DNA from: Streptomyces alanosinicus
GTDB taxonomy: Bacteria > Actinomycetota > Actinomycetes > Streptomycetales > Streptomycetaceae
DNA length: 64,000 nt
Reading direction: 5' to 3'
Assembly (NCBI RefSeq): GCF_014650595.1
Contig: NZ_BMVG01000011.1
Span: forward strand, 62,001-126,000
A program made the translations under genes and the position numbers. This document shows positions 55,733-64,000 of the stretch, in pieces (position 1 is the stretch's first letter; every line of letters starts with the position of its first letter). Below the pieces are notes generated by a model, which saw nothing but the letters and a program-made list of their open reading frames with translations, ran no database searches and had not been told where the DNA came from.

Positions 55733-55905
55733 GTGCGCGACCTCGTGCACGCCCGCCGGACCGTCGTGGTTCACCCCGAGAACCCCCTTCCACGGGCGGC
55801 AGCCGTGATGACGCAGGAGCACCTCGACGCACTGCCGGTCACGGATCCGCACGGACGCCTGGTCGGCCTCCTCACGGCCCGGACTACGTCGCCTCAGCTG
55901 CGGGT
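55733..55905 (+). pseudogene. CBS-domain fragment
   Basis: Readable sequence VVVHPENPLPRAAAVMTQEH and LDALPVTDPHGRLVGLLTAR matches one CBS (cystathionine-beta-synthase) domain, with the usual 'DxxGxLVGLLT' ending. It has no start codon of its own and overlaps the start of the ftsH relic on the other strand. Probably a scrap of a chloride channel or regulator gene. Confidence 0.5.
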
Positions 55906-56105
55906 TTGGACGGGCCGAGCCAAGCCCGTCGGCCAGCGCCCCACACGGGCGACCTTGCCCGGGCTGGCGCCTCACCGCGCAGCACGGGAACGCGGAATCG
56001 TCATTCCGTAGCGCGCCGCGCAGGAGGGCCGCTCGGACCCGAGAGCGCCTCGCGGCCCGGTGTCGTCGGCCTTTGTGCGGTGGCGGGCGGGCGCACAATG
56101 AGTTC

Positions 56106-59100
56106 ATGACGGGTCGCTGGCAGTTCTGGATCGACCGGGGCGGCACCTTCACCGATGTCGTGGCGGTGACCCCCGAGGCCGGGGTGGTCAGCCGCAAGCT
56201 GCTGTCCGAGCGCCCGGAGGCGTACCGGGACGCGGCGGTCGCCGGGATCCGGCAGGTGCTGGAGCTGGAGCCGGATGAGTCGATTCCGGCCGACCGGATC
56301 GAGGTGGTGAAGATGGGCACCACCGTCGCCACCAACGCGCTGCTGACCCACACCGGCGAGCCGACCGTCCTGGTCACCACCCGGGGTTTCGGGGACGCCC
56401 TGCGCATCGCCTACCAGAACCGGCCGCGCATCTTCGACCGCCGCATTCTGCTCCCGCGGGCCCTGTACGACCGGGTGATCGAGGTGGAGGAGCGGATCGG
56501 CGCGCACGGCGAGCCGGTCCGCCCGCTCCATCTGGACGGCGCCCGCGATGCGCTGCGGGCGGCGTACGAGGAGGGGTATCGCAGCGCCGCGGTCGTCTTT
56601 CTGCACGGCTATCGTCACCCCGGCCATGAGGCCGCCGTCGCCGAGGCCGCCCGAGCGATCGGCTTTCCACAGGTCAGCTGCTCGCACGAGGTCAGCCCGC
56701 TGATCAAGTTGGTGCCGCGCGGTGACACCACGGTGGTGGACGCCTACCTCTCGCCCATCCTGCGCCGCTATGTCGACCAGGTGGCGAGCGAACTGCAGGG
56801 CGTGCGGCTGATGTTCATGCAGTCCGGGGGCGGTCTGCGCGAGGCCGGGCATTTCCGGGGCAAGGACGCCGTGCTCTCCGGCCCGGCCGGCGGCGTCGTC
56901 GGCATGGCGCGGGCCGCGACCCGGGCCGGCTGCGGCAGGGCGATCGGGTTCGACATGGGCGGCACCTCCACCGACGTCTCCCACTTCGCGGGCGAGATCG
57001 AGCGGGTGCTGGGCACGCAGGTGGCCGGGGTGCGCATGACCGCGCCGATGACCGACATCCACACCGTCGCCGCGGGCGGCGGCTCCATCCTGCACTTCGA
57101 CGGCATGCGCTACCGCGTCGGCCCCGACTCGGCCGGTGCGGACCCCGGCCCGGTCTGCTACCGGCGGGGCGGGCCGCTGACCGTCACCGATGCCAACGTC
57201 ATGCTCGGCCGCATTCAACCCGCCTTCTTCCCCCGGGTGTTCGGCAAGGCAGGCGACCGGATGCTGGACGGCGAGGCGGTCCGCGCCCGCTTCGCCGATC
57301 TCGCCGAACAGACCGCCATCGCGACCGGTGAGCGCCGCAGTCCGGAGGAGGTCGCGGCGGGCTTCCTCGACATCGCCGTCCTCAACATCGCGGGCGCCGT
57401 CAAGAAGATCTCCGTCCAGCGCGGCCGCGACATCACCCGCTACGGGCTGGTCAGCTTCGGCGGTGCGGGCGGCCAGGTGGCGTGCGCGGTCGCCGACCGG
57501 CTCGGCATCGACACCGTCCTGGTCCCGCCGCTGGCGGGAGTGCTCTCCGCGTACGGCATCGGCATGGCCGACGCGGTCGCGCTGCGCGAACGCTCCGTCG
57601 AGGCCCCGCTCGATGCGCCGGAGACGGCCGCCCGCGTCACGGCCGTACGCGCCGAACTGGAGCAACGGGCCCGCGCACAGCTGTGCGAGGACGGCGTGCC
57701 GCAGGAAACCGTGCGCACCACCGCCCGCGCGCTGCTGCGCTACGAGGGCACCGACTTCTCCCTGCCCGTCGCGCTGGACACGGCCGACCGTATGCGGGCC
57801 TCGTTCGAACGCGATCACCAGGACCGCTACGGCTTCACCATGAACAAGCCACTGGTCGTCGAGGCCGTCGCCGCCGAGGCAACCGGTTCCTCCGGCCCGC
57901 CCACCACCGACACGGTGACCGCCCCGTCCCCGCGGCACGGCCCGCTGCGCCCGGCCGCCACGGTGGAGATGTTCACCCAGGGCCGCCGGCAGCCCACCCG
58001 CCTGTTCCGCCGCGAGGACCTCCGCCCCGGCGACAACGTCAAGGGCCCGGCGATCATCGCCGAACCGGACGCGACCACCGTCGTCGACCCCGACTGGCGG
58101 GCCACCGCCGACACCCACGGCGACCTCCTCCTGACCCGCTCGCGGCCCCGCCCGTCCCGTGTCGCGGTCGGCACCAGCGTCGACCCGGTGATGCTGGAGG
58201 TCTTCAACAACCTCTTCATGTCCGTAGCCGAGCAGATGGGCGTCCGGCTGCAGAGCACCGCCCACTCGGTCAACATCAAGGAACGCCTCGACTTCTCCTG
58301 CGCCCTGTTCGACCCGGCGGGCAACCTCATCGCCAACGCGCCCCACATCCCCGTCCACCTGGGGTCGATGGGCGAGTCCATCAAGGAGGTGCTGCGCCGC
58401 AACACCGGCTCGCTGCAGCCCGGCGACGTCTACGCCATCAACGACCCGTACCACGGCGGCACCCACCTGCCCGACATCACCGTCGTCACCCCGGTCTTCG
58501 ACGAACCGGGCGAACGTCTCCTTTTCCTCGTCGCCTCGCGCGGCCACCACGCCGAGATCGGCGGCATCAGCCCCGGATCCATGCCCGCCTTCAGCACCAC
58601 CATCGACGAGGAAGGCGTCCTGTTCGACAACTGGCTGCTCGTGCGCGACGGCCACTTCCGCGAGAGCGAAACCCGCAATCTGCTGACGACCGCCCGCTAC
58701 CCGTCGCGCGACCCGGACACCAACCTCGCCGATCTGCGCGCCCAGATCGCCGCCAACAACAAGGGCATCCGCGAACTGCGGGCGATGATCGGCCAGTTCG
58801 GTCTCGACGTCGTCCACGCCTACATGCGGCACGTCCAGGACAACGCCGAGGAATCGGTGCGTCGCATCATCGCCACCCTCCACGACGGCGAGTACCGCTA
58901 TGAGACGGACAACGGCGCCGTCATCCAGGTCGCCCAGCGCGTCGACCACGCATCCCGCAGCGCCGTACTGGACTTCACCGGAACCTCACCCCAGCAGCCA
59001 GGCAACACCAACGCCCCCACGTCCGTCGTCATGGCGGCCGTGCTGTATGTCTTCCGCACCCTGGTCGCAGACGACATCCCCCTCAACAGTGGCTGCCTGA

Positions 59101-59741
59101 AGCCCCTGGACGTCCGAATCCCCGACGGCTGCATGCTCGCGCCCGTCCACCCGGCCGCCACTGTCGCCGGCAACGTCGAGACATCCCAGGCCGTCACCGG
59201 CGCCCTGTACGCCGTGCTGGGCGCCCAGGCAGAGGGCTCCGGCACCATGAACAACCTCTCCTTCGGCAACGACCACGTGCAGTACTACGAGACCGTGGCC
59301 TCCGGCTCCGGCGCAGGCGAAGGCTTCGACGGCGCGGACGCCGTCCAGACCCATATGACCAACTCCCGCCTCACCGACGCCGAGATCCTGGAATGGCGCT
59401 ACCCGGTACGGGTGGAGGAGTTCCGTATCCGTGCGGGCAGCGGGGGCGCCGGCCGCTGGCGCGGCGGGTGCGGCGTCGAACGTCGGCTCCGCTTCCTGGA
59501 ACCGATGACCCTCGCGGTCGTCTCCGGCCACCGCCGCATCCCGCCCTACGGCATGGCCGGCGGCCACCCCGGCGCCCTCGGCGAAAACCTCATCGAACGC
59601 GCTGACGGCACGACCACACCCCTGCGCGGATACGACACGGCAGACGTCACCGCCGAAGACACACTCGTCATCCGCACTCCGGGCGGAGGCGGATACGGCC
59701 CGACCTCGGAGCCGGCGCGACGGCACAGCACTGGCGACTGA
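56106..59741 (+). CDS. 5-oxoprolinase / hydantoinase A-B fusion
   Basis: 1211 residues, the full length of ATP-dependent 5-oxoprolinases. The hydantoinase A part (about 1-660) has IDRGGTFTDVVAVTP (ATP loop), KMGTTVATNALL, GFDMGGTSTDVSHFAGEIE-type acetate-kinase motifs. The hydantoinase B part (about 690-1200) has DPYHGGTHLPDITVVTP, SRGHHAEIGGISPGSMPA and RTPGGGGYGPTSEP. It hydrolyses 5-oxo-L-proline to glutamate with ATP (glutathione/ergothioneine-like recycling in other organisms); hydantoin ring opening is an alternative. ATG 56106 is used; 11 further codons upstream are open. Confidence 0.9.
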   Translation: MTGRWQFWIDRGGTFTDVVAVTPEAGVVSRKLLSERPEAYRDAAVAGIRQVLELEPDESIPADRIEVVKMGTTVATNALLTHTGEPTVLVTTRGFGDALRIAYQNRPRIFDRRILLPRALYDRVIEVEERIGAHGEPVRPLHLDGARDALRAAYEEGYRSAAVVFLHGYRHPGHEAAVAEAARAIGFPQVSCSHEVSPLIKLVPRGDTTVVDAYLSPILRRYVDQVASELQGVRLMFMQSGGGLREAGHFRGKDAVLSGPAGGVVGMARAATRAGCGRAIGFDMGGTSTDVSHFAGEIERVLGTQVAGVRMTAPMTDIHTVAAGGGSILHFDGMRYRVGPDSAGADPGPVCYRRGGPLTVTDANVMLGRIQPAFFPRVFGKAGDRMLDGEAVRARFADLAEQTAIATGERRSPEEVAAGFLDIAVLNIAGAVKKISVQRGRDITRYGLVSFGGAGGQVACAVADRLGIDTVLVPPLAGVLSAYGIGMADAVALRERSVEAPLDAPETAARVTAVRAELEQRARAQLCEDGVPQETVRTTARALLRYEGTDFSLPVALDTADRMRASFERDHQDRYGFTMNKPLVVEAVAAEATGSSGPPTTDTVTAPSPRHGPLRPAATVEMFTQGRRQPTRLFRREDLRPGDNVKGPAIIAEPDATTVVDPDWRATADTHGDLLLTRSRPRPSRVAVGTSVDPVMLEVFNNLFMSVAEQMGVRLQSTAHSVNIKERLDFSCALFDPAGNLIANAPHIPVHLGSMGESIKEVLRRNTGSLQPGDVYAINDPYHGGTHLPDITVVTPVFDEPGERLLFLVASRGHHAEIGGISPGSMPAFSTTIDEEGVLFDNWLLVRDGHFRESETRNLLTTARYPSRDPDTNLADLRAQIAANNKGIRELRAMIGQFGLDVVHAYMRHVQDNAEESVRRIIATLHDGEYRYETDNGAVIQVAQRVDHASRSAVLDFTGTSPQQPGNTNAPTSVVMAAVLYVFRTLVADDIPLNSGCLKPLDVRIPDGCMLAPVHPAATVAGNVETSQAVTGALYAVLGAQAEGSGTMNNLSFGNDHVQYYETVASGSGAGEGFDGADAVQTHMTNSRLTDAEILEWRYPVRVEEFRIRAGSGGAGRWRGGCGVERRLRFLEPMTLAVVSGHRRIPPYGMAGGHPGALGENLIERADGTTTPLRGYDTADVTAEDTLVIRTPGGGGYGPTSEPARRHSTGD

Positions 59742-60205
59742 TGCCCAGCCTGCGCCATTCACCAGGCCGGCCAGGCTCGTTCGAGAGGATGCACGGCCCG
59801 GTTGGCCCTCATCGGCGAACCGGGCACAAGCCCGCGCGGTGCCGCGCTCGCCCAGTCCTGCGCATCCGTCACGGACAGCCACTTCCCCACCGGCACCCAC
59901 GGCGTGGTGGGCGGGATTGCAAGTTTCCGCCGCACTGACGCGTAGGCGACCAGGAGCGGCAGAGCCTACAGGCTTCAGTGAGTACGGGCTCATGGCTGTG
60001 TCAGTGTCCGTGGATGTCGTTTCGACATGAGTTCGGGAGTCAGGTGAAGCACTGGCGGTTGAGCGATGTCACTGTGAAGTGATGTCGCTCGAAGCTCAGA
60101 CACCCGAACCGGGGGTTCGGTGAAGCGCGGTTTCTGATGTCTCTGTGCCGCTCAGGGAGCCGCCCCAGGCCCCTTGCGGTGTGGGACTGCTGGGAGACTC
60201 GCCGG
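59742..60205. other. Non-coding stretch with hairpins
   Basis: 464 bp with no convincing gene. Two hairpins stand out: GAGCGATGTCACT / AGTGATGTCGCTC (11 of 13 paired, about 60061-60090) and CCGAACC / GGTTCGG near 60105-60121, which could terminate the oxoprolinase transcript or regulate the transporter downstream. Confidence 0.35.
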
Positions 60206-60802
60206 GTGAGCGACGTGAACGAGATCTCCTGCAAGTCCCTGCTGCGCCGGGGCTTCGTGCTGGAATACGTGACCTTGGGCTGGAACGTGGTCGGCATTGT
60301 GGTGCTGGCCGTGGCGGCGGTTGCGGCGAAGTCAGTGGCGCTGACCGGGTTCGGCCTGGATTCCCTGATCGAGATCGGCGCCTCGACTGTGGTGATCTGG
60401 GAGTTGTCCGGCACTGGTGAGGACAGGCAGCGCCGTGCCCTGCGGCTGATCGGTGCCGGGTTCGCGTTGTTGGCGGCGTATCTGCTGGTGCAGTCGACGT
60501 GGGTCCTGGCCAGCGGTTTCCGTCCGCATCACTCGCCGCTGGGGATCGTGTGGACTGCGGTGACCGCGGTGGTGATGTTCACTCTGGCTTTCGGCAAGGC
60601 CCGCACCGGTGCCGCACTGGACAACCCGGTGCTGAAGACGGAGGGCCGGGTCACCCTGATCGACGGGCTGCTGGCCGCCGCGGTGCTGCTCGGTCTGGTT
60701 CTCAACGCCCTGGCCGGGTTGTGGTGGGCGGATCCGGCCGCCAGCTATGTGCTGGTGTACTACGCAGTGGGAGAAGTGAAAGAGATCTTCGGAGACCGCT
60801 GA
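60206..60802 (+). CDS. CDF-type cation transporter
   Basis: 198 residues with about six membrane helices. LGWNVVGIVVLAVAAVAAKS carries helix 1, SVALTGFGLDSLIEIGAST carries the G-x2-D helix 2, and the C-terminal HxxxD-like partner is replaced by VLKTEGRVTLIDGLLAA. The fold matches cation-diffusion-facilitator-like proteins, but it is short and lacks the cytoplasmic domain. GTG 60206 is the preferred start; GTG 60215 is possible. The metal specificity is unknown. Confidence 0.75.
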   Translation: MSDVNEISCKSLLRRGFVLEYVTLGWNVVGIVVLAVAAVAAKSVALTGFGLDSLIEIGASTVVIWELSGTGEDRQRRALRLIGAGFALLAAYLLVQSTWVLASGFRPHHSPLGIVWTAVTAVVMFTLAFGKARTGAALDNPVLKTEGRVTLIDGLLAAAVLLGLVLNALAGLWWADPAASYVLVYYAVGEVKEIFGDR

Positions 60803-60842
60803 AAGCGATCTGACAGCCCTCCAACCGAGGAAAATGCCGTAG

Positions 60843-61054
60843 ATGTCCTCCCAGAACGCTCCCTCCAGCCCATCACAGGAACAGCTGATCCAGGACGTTC
60901 TTGCCTGCTTCGACGCCTATGCCGGCTGAGGGGACGACGCGACAGCGTTCTCGACTCCGCCCGTCCCTCCCCGCAGGAGGAAAGTCGCGCCTTTGATGAC
61001 CTCTGGCAGGCGATCACGCAGCTGCGCGGCACCGTCCAGGCAGGCGAACAGTGA
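60843..61054 (+). pseudogene. Small gene broken by a frameshift
   Basis: An ATG with GAGGA upstream opens SSPSQEQLIQDVLACFDAYA and stops at 60927. Shifting the frame gives RDSVLDSARPSPQEESRAFD then DLWQAITQLRGTVQAGEQ to a stop at 61054. The two parts read as one 65-70 residue helical protein. It lies 40 bp after the transporter and may have formed an operon with it. No family recognised. Confidence 0.4.
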
Positions 61055-61512
61055 CCCGACCTGTGTGCTCTTGGGTCGACGATGGCCGCGCCGAGCAGCG
61101 CGAAGGCCCGAAGGGGGGAGCGAGAGGGGAGGGGAGGGGGGAAACCGGTCAGACGATCCGGCGGACGTCGAGAACGTCCGGACGCCACTCGGCGAGGGCC
61201 GAGTTCTTGACCACGTCCTCCTCCACGGGCACCGCGCGTCTGAGCCGGACAGCCGAACTTCTCCCTCCGAGGGGCAAACGCGTCCCGACTGGCTGTGACT
61301 CAGCAGAGCCTCGCGCCTCGGGTGTGAAGGAGCACGTATTACGACGCGGGGCCTGCGCCCAGACAAGTACGAGTCCAGTAGGTTCCTGCCGTGTCGCTCT
61401 CCGGGCAGGCGGAGGTGGCATCGGGTTTGTTGGAACCGTGCAAACGGGGTTTGTCAGTAAAGTCAGCATTGAGTCAGCATCAGTCCGATCAAAGCTGACA
61501 ACGGATGCCGGC
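61055..61512. other. Low-complexity and uncharacterised stretch
   Basis: 458 bp. 61105-61141 is a purine-rich tract with runs of GGGGAGG. The minus strand reads VRLRRAVPVEEDVVKNSALA and EWRPDVLDVRRIV to a stop at 61149, perhaps the tail of a lost gene. Nothing firm. Confidence 0.3.
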
Positions 61513-61690
61513 TCAGCGCACCCGGCCGCGCGGTTTCAGCGGCACAGAGGGAAGCTCCGGTGCCGCCAACCGATCCCCGTCGTACCCTTTCACTTCCCCA
61601 AATCTCGACCCGCTCATCCACTCCTCCCGGGCCTGTTTGATGTCGTCCTGCGTACGCCCTACGAAGTTCCACCACATATCACGGATTCGG
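61513..61690 (-). pseudogene. Pirin-family C-terminal fragment
   Basis: The minus strand encodes IRDMWWNFVGRTQDDIKQAR, REEWMSGSRFGEVKGYDG and DRLAAPELPSVPLKPRGR to a TGA at 61513. MWWNFVGR and RFG-x-V-x-GYDG are typical of the pirin C-terminal domain. An in-frame TGA lies upstream, so only this end survives. It abuts the integrase gene region, which suggests the gene was truncated when the element inserted. Confidence 0.7.
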
Positions 61691-61772
61691 CGGTTCTTCC
61701 CAGGTCAGAGGTATCGAAGACCCTCGGGCGTCAGCAAAAGGTCAGCGTCGGACGCCGAGGAGTCAGCACGAC

Positions 61773-62929
61773 ATGGCGGCACGCACGCTCGCACGCGGTA
61801 TGGGCACTTTCTTCAAGGACTGCGAACACCCTGAGTCCCGTTGGTCGAAGTGCCGGCACGAGTACAAGATCCGGTATCGCAACGCGGCGGGCAGGCAGAC
61901 GGAGGAGGCCGGCTTCGCGACGCAGGACAGGGCCATCGAGCGCCTGTTGGAGATCTACAACGAGAAGAAGGCGGCTGCGTCGCGGTCCCAGTCGAAGGCG
62001 GAGCGCATCCAGAAGTACGGGACGATGCGGTTCGAGGAGTATGTCGAGGAGTGGAAGGCCGGGCAACGGCATCTGGCGTCTCGTCGCTCCGGCACCTCGA
62101 CTCGCTCCTGCTGCACCACCTTTACCCGGCGCTGGCCAGCCGGAGGATGAACTCCTTCGACCACAAGGTGGTCGACGGCTTCATCCGCACGCTGGAGCGC
62201 GCGGGAGCAGGACTGGCCACTCAGGCCAACGCCTTCGACAAGCTGCGCGCGATCCTCCTGGATGCGCATCGCCTCGGCATCTACTCCGAGAACCCGGTGG
62301 CAGGGGTCAAGCCGCCGCAGTACGACCCGGCTCGTGCGGTGATCCCGTCCCTCGAACAACTGCGCGCGATACGAACCGCCGGCGACGACGCGTTCATGTT
62401 GATCGTCGACCTGATGAGCGGCTGCGGCCTGCGGAATGGCGAGGCGGCTGCGGTGAACCTCAAGAACATCGTCGCCGACGACGTGTACCGGATCACCGAG
62501 CAGGTCATCCTCTCGACTCGCCAGTACGGGCCGCTCAAACACCGCAAGGCAGGGGAGTACCGTGACGTGCCCCTACCCGCACGGATCAGGCGGACGATCG
62601 AGTGGTATGCCGAGAAGTACGGCACTATGGACGTCTACCTGCTGCGTCAGCCGACCGACCCCGGCAAGCCGTATCCGCACTGGGGGATGGACAACCAGTG
62701 GCGCCGGATCAGGGCGTCGGGCGAGGTGGACGTCCCGCAGGGGATGGTCCTCTACGGGAACCGTCACTTCTACGCCTCGAACTGCCTGAGCAACGGCATC
62801 CCGATCACGGACGTTGCCGAGTGGATGGGGCACAAGAGCGTCGACGTCACCTTCAAGATCTATCGGCACCTCTTGCCGGGATCGATCGGCAAGGCGGCCC
62901 AGGTGCTGGACATGGCACTTGCGGCCTGA
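61773..62929 (+). pseudogene. Tyrosine site-specific recombinase (integrase) with one frameshift
   Basis: About 385 residues in two frames. The N-terminal part has an arm-binding domain (SRWSKCRHEYKIRYRNAAGR) and core-binding start (FEEYVEEWKAGQRHLAS). A one-base deletion near 62078 moves the frame. The C-terminal part has the catalytic Arg in MSGCGLRNGEAAAV, RHFYASNCLSNGIPITDVAE with WMGHKS, and the Tyr in FKIYRHLLPG. The box-II histidine is replaced (LYGNRHF), as in some actinobacterial integrases. It may be dead, or a sequencing error. A stem-loop terminator follows, then an excisionase-like gene on the opposite strand. Confidence 0.8.
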
Positions 62930-62938
62930 CACGGCAAC

Positions 62939-62968
62939 GAGTCCTGGCCGCGCCGGCGGCCAGGACTC
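62939..62968. terminator. Terminator between integrase and excisionase-like gene
   Basis: GAGTCCTGGCCG and CGGCCAGGACTC form a perfect 12-bp stem with a 6-nt loop. It lies between the convergent integrase and HTH genes and would end both transcripts. Confidence 0.85.
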
Positions 62969-62984
62969 GAGCGTGAGTGAGGGC

Positions 62985-63170
62985 TCATCCGAGCTTCTGC
63001 TGCTGAGCCCAGGCCTGCACATCGCTGATCTTGAACTGCAGCTTCGCGCTGCGACCGCGCCCGAACTTGTAGGGAACGAGCCCGAGTTTCGGTGCGTCTC
63101 GGTACACCCATGTGATCGACATGTTCAGGTACTGGGCGGTCTGCTTGACGTTCATGAACTGGGTGGGCAT
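62985..63170 (-). CDS. AlpA/Xis-like HTH protein
   Basis: 61 residues with a MerR/AlpA-type winged helix (MNVKQTAQYLNMSITWVYR, KFGRGRSAKLQFKISDVQAW). Such proteins act as excisionases or prophage regulators and bind next to attachment sites. ATG 63170 has AGGACC upstream. It is convergent with the integrase, an unusual arrangement since the usual order is int-xis in one direction. Confidence 0.8.
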   Translation of the reverse strand: MPTQFMNVKQTAQYLNMSITWVYRDAPKLGLVPYKFGRGRSAKLQFKISDVQAWAQQQKLG

Positions 63171-63652
63171 GCACGGTCCTTAGAGATCAAAGGTGTCAGG
63201 AACGTCCGAGCTTCCGTTGCAGCACGCGGTTTGGGTGGGCCGTGGATCAAGTGGTAGAGAAACGCTCCACGTGATCGCCTGGCTGCAACCGGTCGGCCTC
63301 CCGGGTGAGCGATCCGAGCGGCCGCAACTAGGTGGAGGGGGCTTCGACCTGCAGGTTCTTCTCTGCTGGTGGTACACCTGCCCACACCACGCTGACTTGC
63401 GCGAATAGGTGTTGAAGGTGAAGGTCCAGTGTCGGAGTTCCTGGTACGCGTATGGTCGGGATCTTGGCCTCAGCTGTGATCACCGGCGACCGTGCCGGGA
63501 CTCGTGCTGGCTGTCATGGGGAAATGCACTGCCAGCGCGGTGGCCGGGGTGCAGGCGAATGGCAAGTGAGGCCCTGAAGCGTGGCGTGAAGGTGAGGCGT
63601 GGACGCTAGTGCCGTGACCGGAATGCTTCACCGGAGTGGTGCCATGTGTTTC
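63171..63652. other. Non-coding stretch at the element's end
   Basis: 482 bp with no convincing gene. GATCAAGTGG and CCACGTGATC (63245-63276) form an imperfect dyad with a 12-nt loop that could be a recombinase binding site. No direct repeat with the integrase's other flank was found within the window. Confidence 0.3.
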
Positions 63653-64000
63653 TCAAGACGGGGGTGTGAGCGGAGCCAGCGTGGTGGGTTGCACCGCGTC
63701 GGCTGCGGCCGATCCGCGCAGGAGTTCGGTCAGGTCGTGGGGGCGTGCCTGCTCGGTGGTCGGAGTCGCTGCTGTGATGCGGTCCAGCCGGAAGCCCCGG
63801 CCGGCCTGTCGCGTGTGGCACCAGGCGATGAGGTACCACCGGCCGTCGGCGGTGAGCAGTCCGGCCGGTTCCACCAGGCGCTCGCTTTCGCGTCCTGCGG
63901 CGTCGGTGTAGGACAGCCGCAGGACCGTGTGGGTGGTGAGGGCCTGTTCCACGGCGGTGCGGACTGCGGCGTCGGAGGGCGCGGGCAGCGCAACGATCCG
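63653..64000 (-). CDS. WYL-domain regulator (YafY type), 5' end outside window
   Basis: 116 codons remain; the frame is open to the right edge. The WYL domain is recognisable (LRLSYTDAAGRESERLVEPA, GRWYLIAWCHTRQAGRGFRL), with the Trp-Tyr-Leu in GRWYLIAWC that binds ligands. The N-terminal HTH lies outside. Such regulators often sense nucleic acids or metabolites. Confidence 0.85.
   Translation of the reverse strand, partial: RIVALPAPSDAAVRTAVEQALTTHTVLRLSYTDAAGRESERLVEPAGLLTADGRWYLIAWCHTRQAGRGFRLDRITAATPTTEQARPHDLTELLRGSAAADAVQPTTLAPLTPPS

Noticed and set aside
61513..61690. Pirin fragment as a phiC31 attB site
   Set aside because: The phiC31 attB lies near the front of a pirin-like gene, whereas this is the C-terminal end and the integrase here is a tyrosine type, not serine.

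Overview
The base composition (very high G+C, G/C-rich third codon positions), the gene content (ergothioneine genes, twin-arginine secreted hydrolases, dodecin, many one-component regulators) and the gene order point to a Streptomyces or close relative. The olsAB-like pair beside a Bacillus-type sdhCAB operon and an egtABCD operon is an arrangement I recall from Streptomyces chromosomes. No rRNA, tRNA or CRISPR array was seen.

Layout. 1-33.5 kb is orderly and densely coded: a PAS-GGDEF-EAL cyclic-di-GMP protein; two LysR/target divergent pairs (the second facing sdhCAB); ornithine-lipid-type acyltransferases; a UvrA-like ATPase; a luciferase-like oxidoreductase; a HAD phosphatase; dodecin; an orphan sugar-binding lipoprotein with a DasR-like operator; the egtABCD operon, whose four genes overlap stop-to-start; a PARG-type macrodomain protein; a PemK/MazF-like toxin; a cupin; an amidase; an MFS exporter; and two regulator/flavoenzyme modules with readable palindromic operators (26.4-29.8 kb). 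LacI, thioredoxin, disulphide-reductase and peptide-deformylase genes follow.

33.6-48.5 kb is accessory. Two copies of a roughly 260-275 bp MITE with 18-bp perfect terminal repeats sit at CTAG targets. One has split a PepSY-TM gene that is now heavily decayed. Between and after them lie an orphan M56 metallopeptidase, a TPR protein, an NPP1 (necrosis-inducing) secreted protein, a zinc-ribbon/nuclease-like protein, and a secreted glycan-degrading set (GH31 and GH89 in one operon, GH3 further on). The GH set is interrupted by a HelD/HelR-like motor gene broken by two frameshifts and a Walker A Lys-to-Arg change.

48.5-63.7 kb is a graveyard mixed with some live genes: a group II intron 3' relic, a frameshifted secreted ML/NPC2-like protein of eukaryotic appearance, an IS5-type transposase relic, a partial duplicate of the 3' end of the 5-oxoprolinase gene, an ftsH relic lacking its protease domain, CBS and pirin fragments, and a tyrosine integrase with one frameshift plus an excisionase-like gene. 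Apparently intact genes here are a Tat-secreted protein, an AhpD-like enzyme, MarR, the 1211-residue 5-oxoprolinase, a CDF-type transporter and, at the right edge, a WYL regulator running off the window.

How the parts work together: succinate oxidation (sdhCAB), redox buffering (ergothioneine, thioredoxin, flavoenzymes), membrane-lipid remodelling (ols-like genes) and secreted polysaccharide attack (GH31/GH89/GH3, orphan binding protein) suit a soil saprophyte. All functions are inferred from sequence motifs and recalled family features; no searches were run.
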